Below are positions 1-55,700 of a stretch of DNA of 64,000 bases, one piece after another. Position 1 is the first letter of the stretch. The number at the start of each line of letters is the position of its first letter. The stretch lies in the NCBI GenBank assembly GCA_905147135.1, contig LR990054.1:10577001-10641000 (forward strand), given 5' to 3'. A model generated the notes under the pieces. It was not told where the DNA came from and made no database searches. It was given only the letters and a program-made list of their open reading frames with translations. The stretch comes from Blastobasis lacticolella (Eukaryota > Arthropoda > Insecta > Lepidoptera > Blastobasidae). The translations under genes were made by a program, and so were the position numbers.

Positions 1-249
1 TAAATAATAAAATTTTATTTCGTTGTTTTTGCAAAAGCTAAAATAGTATTTTTTGGAATTACGTGATTTTGAATGACCGGTGAACAAACAAACTCTGGAA
101 TGCTGTCATAGCGAGCGCGCGCATAAATGTGTGAACAAAAATTGACCTTATTCTGTAAGCAATACATTCAATTTTGATCTGATGATTTAAGTTGCTGGAT
201 TAGGCAAAGGTGTAATCAGTCCTGTAGAGTCGATGATTCGGTGTCGCAG

Positions 250-1225
250 GACGCTACAGGCCGGGCGCGCGCGCTTCCGTAAGCCATCCGTCGATCCGCG
301 TCTCCACCCTCGGCCCGCCGTTAGCTGATAGCACCGGTTGTGATTCCCGGGGCTCATACGGCCCATTATACGTCATAGTGCATGGTTTTCGGAAATTGAA
401 ATCGACATACAGAGCGTGCGATACTTTATATGTAATAACAAACTAAAATTGTAATTATCCACTTTACATACATAGATCTACTTTAGTTACATCTGTCAAG
501 GTCGCATTATATCAGGCGACTGATCGAAACCGATGAAGACATGCACTTGACAAACTCCGAATATGTGATCGTCACGATCCTCAGCAGTGAGGCAATGATC
601 AAGAAGAAGAGAGCAATATTTAATAGTAGTACAGTCAAATATATTTTTTATTATAACTATGTACTCGTAGATAGAGATATGATCTGTCCAGACAGAGTTG
701 TCTTATTTCGTGAACGAACAATACCCAAAATCACGACTTGCCGTGTCAATCACGCTACGTACATGTCTTGAATTATATGAGAAACACATACAATGTGAAT
801 TTTAACGAATACTGCTAATAATACTACCGAAACTAACGAATAATACTACTAATTATCCATTTAAATAAATAACCATAACCAAATAAGACAAGTCAGTCTG
901 GACAGATCATAGTAATGAGGGTACTAGAATTTGTCACATTTCAACCTTCGTACATAACTACAACTACAGATCCGTCCGATGTCAAAAGAACTCTCAAATT
1001 CGCATTAAATTCAAATTATAAACAGGCCTAAATAAGATTTAACATGCGCAGTTACGGACCGGGGCCCAGAGCAGTCCATCCGCTGCGCACGCGCGTCCGA
1101 CTGCCATCCGCGCCTGTCGCCATTAGCCCACAGCACTGTGATTCCCGCGGAACCCATAGGTAGAGGTGCCCACCGGCCATACAATGATTTCGCGTTACAG
1201 TGACTGGTTTTCGGAAATTAAAAAG
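250..1225. repeat. pair of diverged GC-rich direct repeats
   Basis: Copy 1 (about 250-400) and copy 2 (about 1055-1225) share a GC-rich start with GCGCGC and CCATCCG, then GTGATTCCCG, then TGGTTTTCGGAAATT followed by A-rich sequence. They have the same orientation and lie about 800 bp apart. They may be duplicated regulatory sequence or copies of an interspersed repeat; nothing in them looks coding. Confidence 0.4.
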
Positions 1226-1699
1226 TGTACCGGAATTGCTTTTTTACGGTTGTGACGTGGTGGGTGGTATACGTTTTTTAGATTGGTAGGTTTTGTCATT
1301 ATGTATATTTTGAGCAGATACGGTCGAACTAATATACACACAGGCACATACGTATGCAAAACGACGCAATTTGTTAGAGTCTCTGTGTAGCCCCATGATT
1401 GTTCGACTGTACTAAAGTAAGTAAGGTATAGTTAACTAATGAACTGACAGTTTATATTCACAAATGTTTAGAATATATTCTTATTAGTTGATTATATCAC
1501 AAGTTCGTTTTTGTTTGAACCAAAGAGTTTTTGGCAACTATGTAATCTCATAGGACTGCGCGCAGCTTCTTTATTCTTACACTGTGTTTCAAGCAAAATG
1601 CGGTAGTTTTTAGTCACAAGCTGCAAAGTTAGTCCATATCTGCCAAACCAAACCTACAATAGTTACACGACTTCTTGACTGACGACGGTAACCTGGCTA

Positions 1700-1850
1700 G
1701 CGTTGTGTAAGGCGCCCTCCGGCCAAATGGAGTGACGATTTGCGAAAGGCTCAAGTGGAGCCGAAGCCGAGGACAGTGCATTTCCACTAATGGGGCGAAG
1801 CGTATGTCCAGCAGTGGACTAGTGCAGGCTGATGATGAAGGGTAGCCTAC
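1700..1850 (+). mobile_element. 3'-end fragment of a lepidopteran non-LTR element
   Basis: It contains GAGTGACGATTTGCGAAAGG and ends TGTCCAGCAGTGGACT followed by GGCTGATGATGA. That tail is common at the 3' ends of RTE-like LINE copies in Lepidoptera (known from memory, not searched). Related tails lie at about 12580-12670 (other strand), 25730-25885 and 43425-43505. Confidence 0.55.
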
Positions 1851-1906
1851 TTACCTAATCTAAAATAGGGTCGATCACTATTAATGAAAGACTTGATTGT
1901 TTCCAG

Positions 1907-47862
<45,956 letters not shown>

Positions 47863-48195
47863 CTCCTGTGATATCGATATAATAAGAATAATAGACTCTA
47901 TTTATACGCTAATCCACCGATCGTCAATTAGTGTTATTTAATGTTATTTATTTTATCGCTAAGCTGTAAATACTCAGACTGTATATATTAGTTTAAGATG
48001 AAGTGTCAATATTCTATTTGGTGGAGATAGTTTCTACTGGGGGGCGATTTTCGCGCTTTCGACATTAGAATTCGATTTTCTCTAGCCACAAATATTTATT
48101 AAAAAGTCACTGAATTTCTATTGAAAGCAAAAAACTTGTTCTCAACGATTTTCTCTAATCCTTTATTGTCGATGGTCGTTTTAAATTACATTTTT

Positions 48196-48201
48196 AATAA
48201 A
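48196..48201 (+). terminator. candidate poly(A) signal of sev
   Basis: AATAAA about 335 nt after the sev stop codon is the first such hexamer downstream in the right orientation. Cleavage site and usage are not visible. Confidence 0.45.
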
Positions 48202-49359
48202 GATATTTAGCAAGGAAAAAAGTCGAATTCGACATCAAAGCGCGAGAATTAGGTCCCTAAATTGAGAACTTGAGGTGTAAAAGATAAAACAAAATAATGG
48301 ATGTTTAAGATGCATTTATTTAAGTAAAGCCTAATAAATGTTTGCCCATGTTTTGCCTTATCGTGATAATGTAATTTTATTGCTCGTTATACTACAGCGA
48401 TACAACTAAATCCCAAAACAATAAAAATAGTCAAATGTCGAACATAACTTATCTGCATATTCTGCAGAATACACTTCGTGAGTGTCATTGAAAAAAAAAA
48501 TCTTAATGCTATTTATATATACACGAGAGCTATCGAAACCTCGATATACGCGAAACTATAATAATTATAATATCTAAGCATCTGTTTACTGTGCAAAAAT
48601 AAAAATCTCCGCATCTAAATCTACAAGTGTACTAAAACATATGTTATTTATCTTTATTTATTTATTGCCACTATTGTCGATTCCAAAACGGTTTTTCCTT
48701 TGATTTATTATATTCATCCCTACTAAGTATTTCAATTTCTATTACACATGAAAATAATTGGAGTGGGAAGACTTTCACCCAAATAGAATTGAAAAGATGA
48801 AAAAGATATGAATTATTATTATTATTAGGTCTAATGAGAATGGTACTATTGCTGTACTCGTAATAAATGCAAAAAAATAGGTAGCTCGTAGTTAGATGAA
48901 GCCTGTATTCCAAACCAATTCAAATTAAGAATCGACATTAATATACACAAATAATTCTCACATATCTCCTACTGATAGAAGTAGTACAGAGCTAAATTAG
49001 TCGCTTAATGCGTAAAAAATTAAAATACAGTCAGTATTGGTTATTAACCGCTACAATTTATCTGCAAATATCATGGATCAATCAGTCCAACAAATAAAAA
49101 AATATTGCAGAGAAGCTGCAGATCCATTTATGATCACGATAACACAACTGAGAGACTGACACAACTAATAATTACCCTAAATTAATTAAATGTACTAATT
49201 ACCCAATCGGAGTAAAACAGGTGGAAAATTTCGGAACTAAATTTACTCCACAATTAATCAATATAATGTATTTGTCGTTGAAGTTATGTATCCAACTCTG
49301 TTAGTTACCCCATTCACGCTACGTACGTTCTAGGGAGTAACAATTATTTCTCGTATCTG

Positions 49360-49520
49360 CGGGGCTATTACCTATCTCAGTGGACAACTGAATTTGACAT
49401 AAAATAATCTTACACTACTCTAATTTGGTAGACGCTATAGCCAGTGGCCTATGTAGATGACGTAGTGTAGAATGATCTAATGTCAAATTCAGTTGCCAAC
49501 TGAGTTAGACAATAGCCCCG
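49360..49520. mobile_element. 161-bp MITE with about 58-bp terminal inverted repeats
   Basis: It starts CGGGGCTATTACCTATCTCA and ends with the imperfect complement (TGAGTTAGACAATAGCCCCG). CTG flanks both sides, fitting a 3-bp target duplication. A shorter relative lies in a sev intron at 43259-43404. Confidence 0.65.
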
Positions 49521-49649
49521 CTGGTTGGTTAGTGAGAGCAGAGCTCACAGCGCCATCTACTATATACTATTTGGTAGCGCGATAGCTCTCACTAACTCTC
49601 AGCAATTTCTCAGGGCTTAAGAGTCACTGCATGTCGTAATGGAGTGTGT

Positions 49650-49726
49650 CTAGTCGCCGTCCTCGACGACTGCTTCCCGTTCGCGCTTCTCCGATTTGAT
49701 CTGCGCGGTTGTGGTCACGGCCGCAC
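49650..49726 (-). CDS. SNIP1: probable SNIP1 terminal exon
   Basis: After CATCCCTCAG the minus strand reads AAVTTTAQIKSEKREREAVV and then EDGD and TAG. The phase fits a splice from the previous exon at TTGG/GTGTGT (50484), giving QQLG followed by this tail. GC-rich, charged coding content in an AT-rich surround supports a real exon. The alternative is read-through of the previous exon to a TGA at 50473-50475, adding only VF. Confidence 0.65.
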
Positions 49727-52700
49727 CTGAGGGATGATGACATTGTTTAAGTAGGGTTTCCACGATTCCAGGGGGCTTACCATGAGCTCTTATAGCAAGG
49801 ATCTAAACAGAACTGCTCTGCTTCGAACGAACAGCGCTGTACGTGTCACATAAGCTTGTCTCTTTTTCTTGAACTGCGTGGATCTTGGACGGTTTTATAA
49901 AGTTCATGGTAAGGCTTGCGTCAGATGGCGCTACAGAGATTTCAGATGTCTGATGTCAAAACAAAGCCTTGACACTGGCTAGAATCGGTCCGTACAAGAA
50001 GGTAACAGCCACGCGCCCTAGCGGCAAACTAATTTACATTTAATCAACGATAGCTGACCCAGCACTAATAGCTATACAGCCAAGCCTTTTGAATAAATGA
50101 ATGAAAACTTTATTGCATAAATACAGGATACACTCGGTATATATCGGAAACGGTAACAGAGAAAACACCGGCTTTGTCGCTTTTTATATGATTTCCTTCA
50201 CCATCACAGCCCCTAACAGTCCACTGCAGGACTTAGGGCCTCTCCTACGAAAAAGGAGGTTATTGTCATAATCTCCACGCTTGGCGGGCGGGTTGGAGAT
50301 CGCAGTATTTGTATAACAATGGAAAACGCTGCTGCCCATTTTCCAGCCTACGGAGACTAGATCTTTTGCCCCGAAAACATTAGTCACCTTGTATGACACC
50401 CACGGGTATTAGGGGTTGGTGCTATTCTACTCTGCCGGAGACACTACACGGCCGTAATATTTCCTTATTTGATCAAAACACACCCAATTGCTGTGGTTCC
50501 TGGTCGTCATCCTGCGCGTCGTCCTTACTGTTCTCGTGTAACAGCACATACTCGCGCTGCGAGAACCCGAACTTCACGACATCGCGTTCCAGCAACTCCA
50601 CGTAGCGACGCGCGTCAATGCGCTTGTTGTTCACGAATGTGCCGTTCGCAGATTCTGTGGGGAGCGATGTGGAAATATTTATTTGAAGGGCTTTGTCACA
50701 GTCGCGACTATGCAGCTCTATACGGTTTTATTTAAAAAAATCACGTTTAAAAGGAGTAAGTCCTACGTTTTTTGGACTTGTAAGGCATTTGACCGCCATT
50801 TCACCTGGTGTAAGTGACGATGCGGCCGAAGATAGATCATGCCTGTCTGGGAACAGCCTATTCAATCTAGCCTTGAAGGCGTTCAGATTGCAATGATTAG
50901 GGAACACACTCGCAGGCAACGCGGTCCATCCTTAACCTAGCTAACAAAAGCGGCTCGTGCAGATACCTGTCCATGACATAAGGATGAAGAGCTGCCGAAG
51001 AGGGCTGGCGGAGTGTGGTCGTGCAACTGCACACTCTCCGAAATGCAATCTGCAACGCGTGCTGCCCCCATGCCCCGGGCCCGGCGCCCGGCGGCCGGCA
51101 TACGTACCCAGGTCGATGATGTAGGGGCGCACGCGGCGGCCCTGGCTGCCGTCGGCGCGCGCGAAGGGCGTGGCGCGGTACTGCAGCGCGGCGTGCTGCC
51201 CCCATGCCCCGGGCCGGGTCCGGCGCCCGGCGGCCGGCATACGTACCCAGGTCGATGATGTAGGGGCGCACGCGGCGGCCCTGGCTGCCGTCGGCGCGCG
51301 CGAAGGGCGTGGCGCGGTACTGCAGCGCGGCGTGCTGCCCCCATGCCCCGGGCCCGGCGGCCGGCGCCCGGCGGCCGGCATACGTACCCAGGTCGATGAT
51401 GTAGGGGCGCACGCGGCGGCCCTGGCTGCCGTCGGCGCGCGCGAAGGGCGTGGCGCGGTACTGCAGCGCGGCGTGCTGCCCCCATGCCCCGGGCCGGGTC
51501 CGGCGCCCGGCGGCCGGCATACGTACCCAGGTCGATGATGTAGGGGCGCACGCGGCGGCCCTGGCTGCCGTCGGCGCGCGCGAAGGGCGTGGCGCGGTAC
51601 TGCAGCGCGGCGTGCTGCCCCCATGCCCCGGGCCGGGTCCGGCGCCCGGCGGCCGGCATACGTACCCAGGTCGATGATGTAGGGGCGCACGCGGCGGCCC
51701 TGGCTGCCGTCGGCGCGCGCGAAGGGCGTGGCGCGGTACTGCAGCGCGGCGTGCTGCCCCCATGCCCCGGGCCGGGTCCGGCGCCCGGCGGCCGGCATAC
51801 GTACCCAGGTCGATGATGTAGGGGCGCACGCGGCGGCCCTGGCTGCCGTCGGCGCGCGCGAAGGGCGTGGCGCGGTACTGCAGCGCGGCGTGCTGCCCCC
51901 ATGCCCCGGGCCGGGTCCGGCGCCCGGCGGCCGGCATACGTACCCAGGTCGATGATGTAGGGGCGCACGCGGCGGCCCTGGCTGCCGTCGGCGCGCGCGA
52001 AGGGCGTGGCGCGGTACTGCAGCGCGGCGTGCTGCCCCCATGCCCCGGGCCCGGCGGCCGGCGCCCGGCGGCCGGCATACGTACCCAGGTCGATGATGTA
52101 GGGGCGCACGCGGCGGCCCTGGCTGCCGTCGGCGCGCGCGAAGGGCGTGGCGCGGTACTGCAGCGCGGCGTGCTGCCCCCATGCCCCGGGCCCGGCGCCC
52201 GGCGGCCGGCATACGTACCCAGGTCGATGATGTAGGGGCGCACGCGGCGGCCCTGGCTGCCGTCGGCGCGCGCGAAGGGCGTGGCGCGGTACTGCAGCGC
52301 GGCGTGCTGCCCCCATGCCCCGGGCCGGGTCCGGCGCCCGGCGGCCGGCATACGTACCCAGGTCGATGATGTAGGGGCGCACGCGGCGGCCCTGGCTGCC
52401 GTCGGCGCGCGCGAAGGGCGTGGCGCGGTACTGCAGCGCGGCGTGCTGCCCCCATGCCCCGGGCCCGGCGCCCGGCGGCCGGCATACGTACCCAGGTCGA
52501 TGATGTAGGGGCGCACGCGGCGGCCCTGGCTGCCGTCGGCGCGCGCGAAGGGCGTGGCGCGGTACTGCAGCGCGGCGTGCTGCCCCCATGCCCCGGGCCG
52601 GGTCCGGCGCCCGGCGGCCGGCATACGTACCCAGGTCGATGATGTAGGGGCGCACGCGGCGGCCCTGGCTGCCGTCGGCGCGCGCGAAGGGCGTGGCGCG

Positions 52701-55700
52701 GTACTGCAGCGCGGCGTGCTGCCCCCATGCCCCGGGCCGGGTCCGGCGCCCGGCGGCCGGCATACGTACCCAGGTCGATGATGTAGGGGCGCACGCGGCG
52801 GCCCTGGCTGCCGTCGGCGCGCGCGAAGGGCGTGGCGCGGTACTGCAGCGCGGCGTGCTGCCCCCATGCCCCGGGCCCGGCGGCCGGCGCCCGGCGGCCG
52901 GCATACGTACCCAGGTCGATGATGTAGGGGCGCACGCGGCGGCCCTGGCTGCCGTCGGCGCGCGCGAAGGGCGTGGCGCGGTACTGCAGCGCGGCGTGCT
53001 GCCCCCATGCCCCGGGCCCGGCGCCCGGCGGCCGGCATACGTACCCAGGTCGATGATGTAGGGGCGCACGCGGCGGCCCTGGCTGCCGTCGGCGCGCGCG
53101 AAGGGCGTGGCGCGGTACTGCAGCGCGGCGTGCTGCCCCCATGCCCCGGGCCGGGTCCGGCGCCCGGCGGCCGGCATACGTACCCAGGTCGATGATGTAG
53201 GGGCGCACGCGGCGGCCCTGGCTGCCGTCGGCGCGCGCGAAGGGCGTGGCGCGGTACTGCAGCGCGGCGTGCTGCCCCCATGCCCCGGGCCCGGCGCCCG
53301 GCGGCCGGCATACGTACCCAGGTCGATGATGTAGGGGCGCACGCGGCGGCCCTGGCTGCCGTCGGCGCGCGCGAAGGGCGTGGCGCGGTACTGCAGCGCG
53401 GCGTGCTGCCCCCATGCCCCGGGCCGGGTCCGGCGCCCGGCGGCCGGCATACGTACCCAGGTCGATGATGTAGGGGCGCACGCGGCGGCCCTGGCTGCCG
53501 TCGGCGCGCGCGAAGGGCGTGGCGCGGTACTGCAGCGCGGCGTGCTGCCCCCATGCCCCGGGCCCGGCGCCCGGCGGCCGGCATACGTACCCAGGTCGAT
53601 GATGTAGGGGCGCACGCGGCGGCCCTGGCTGCCGTCGGCGCGCGCGAAGGGCGTGGCGCGGTACTGCAGCGCGGCGTGCTGCCCCCATGCCCCGGGCCGG
53701 GTCCGGCGCCCGGCGGCCGGCATACGTACCCAGGTCGATGATGTAGGGGCGCACGCGGCGGCCCTGGCTGCCGTCGGCGCGCGCGAAGGGCGTGGCGCGG
53801 TACTGCAGCGCGGCGTGCTGCCCCCATGCCCCGGGCCGGGTCCGGCGCCCGGCGGCCGGCATACGTACCCAGGTCGATGATGTAGGGGCGCACGCGGCGG
53901 CCCTGGCTGCCGTCGGCGCGCGCGAAGGGCGTGGCGCGGTACTGCAGCGCGGCGTGCTGCTTGCTGACGGAGGGGTGCTCCAGCGCGATGTCCGCCACCT
54001 TCTTGTCGCGCCCGATCAGGAACGCCGACTGCCGGTGGATGTACAGGATCGGCAGCGCCTTGTCGCCCTTGAACGGGTAGAACCTGGGGAGGGCGGGGCT
54101 CTTGTAGGCTCTTGGGGGGGGCAGTCTAATCATTATACATTACGTCCAAAGCTACGTAGCTTTATGTCCGCCATTGTACTGTAATGTGCATGAAGTTTTA
54201 AACAAATACTAAATAAATAAATAACGCTAAACTAAATTGTGCTTTTTTTATACCACTTAGGTGACAACAAGCTTACGACCTGCCTGATGGTAAGCAGACA
54301 CCATAGCCTATGGACGTTTGCAATACTATATAGGGTAACGTATATAATGATTGGCACTCTAAGAATTTTTTTATCGGTTTTAGAATGATAGTTCTTCTTG
54401 GGGCTCAGTGTAGATTAGAATGTAGGCACTTTAGTAAATCATAAATTGGGTTTGGTGGTAGGTAATGATGGCAGGTTTTCCATAAGAGTGTAACAATAGG
54501 TTTGCCATACAGCCAATAGATTAAAATAGGTTTGAGTCGTTAGAGCGCGCCGTCTATAGAAATAAGGATTTTGAGGAAGCTTAACTTTAAAACTACTCAT
54601 TTGTCAAGACAATATTTGTATGCAATAGAAAAGAGTAGGTAGTGGTAGGGTAGGTGTAGGGTTGGAGTAAGGTAGGGTTAGGGTAAGATAGGGGTAGAGA
54701 AGGGTAGAGTAGGGTAGGATAGTCGCGCCGGGCCCTCTAGTATTCAATAAAATGTAACGACTTTTCACGACCATTTCTAGACGTAAAATCTAAAAACAAG
54801 AATTCGTGAAGGAGCAATAAACATATATAAAGTCAGCAAATTTAAAGGATTATAAACAAAAAGCTATATAACTAGGATTTTAATGAAATTTGGTAGTAAT
54901 GTAGCCTATAATCCAGAATACTTAGGCTACTATAAGCTATAAATTATCCCAATATTCCTCCGGAAACAAATGCCGAATGCAAGGATAATCCACCTAAAAT
55001 GTAGTATTTTTGTTTTTATTTTAAATAAAGTGCTAAAATTAATGATGTGGAAAATTTATTGAATCTTCGCAGACAGTGCTTTCATTTGATACCCCACGCG
55101 ATAGACTAAAGTAAAAAAAAAAAATATTTTATTCGTTCATCCGCCATCTTGAATTTCAAGATTCTGGTCCAAAATTGAGAGTGCCAACATAGAAATTAAT
55201 GTTAAGCAGGTCCCATTTAGTAAAAATATCACGTTTGACCAATTGTTACCCAAAATTCCGCCAGAATTGTAACCCGTCGACTAATAGAAAAGTTTTACAA
55301 CAAAATTCAATTGTTCGATTTTAATAGTACGTATTGTTTTTTCTCAAGGACTAAAATTATATTAACTAATTGATTTCAGCATTTGCAGCAAAGATGCTAT
55401 ATCTTTCTGTCTGAATTAAGGTATTTAAAACAAAAACGAATAAAATCGCTTCAGTCGCTATGCTTTCGACTTTTAGAATTTAGATTTAGATTTATTGTGA
55501 CTTTTGGGATATCAATCAGGATAGGTACTGTTCTTTACGTTTCCACTAATTTCAGCTTGTCATTTCAAATGTCCGGGTCAATGTCTAATTTTCCTGCACT
55601 AATAGGTCTAGCATATTCAGCTAGATTATTGTTGTAAAAAAGAAAATATGTGCGGTCACTCGACGTACGCGGGATTCCTTGACAATAACTGTAATTATTG

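Larger units (their letters stand above)
1..1906. other. non-coding 5' part of window (intron or upstream of sev)
   Basis: I see no convincing exon here. Two related GC-rich segments stand out, at about 250-400 and 1055-1225. Both carry a GTGATTCCCG motif and, some 40-60 bp further on, TGGTTTTCGGAAATT. A LINE-tail-like segment lies at about 1700-1850. Short open frames, such as one at 541-771, have no recognisable content. As the sev start codon is not visible, this is probably intron sequence. Confidence 0.5.
47863..49649. other. intergenic spacer between convergent sev and SNIP1
   Basis: AT-rich sequence holds the 3' UTRs of both genes. An AATAAA at 48196-48201 (+) could end sev transcripts about 340 nt after the stop. 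For the minus gene, TTTATT motifs at about 48654-48668 are possible poly(A) signals. The remainder holds a 161-bp MITE (49360-49520) and a shorter inverted repeat around 49528-49598 (GTTAGTGAGAGC with its complement). No gene is seen. Confidence 0.5.

Noticed and set aside
50897..54133. A 1078-codon open frame on the minus strand covering the FHA exon and the whole array, with similar 928- and 973-codon frames
   Set aside because: The frame exists only because the GC-rich units lack stops in any frame. The true exon ends at a consensus donor at 53869 and the FHA domain continues at 50654, so I do not call one giant protein.
51013..54184. Repeated + strand open frames of 62-130 codons across the array
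   Set aside because: They are complements of the repeated SNIP1 exon end, with no independent start context or homology.
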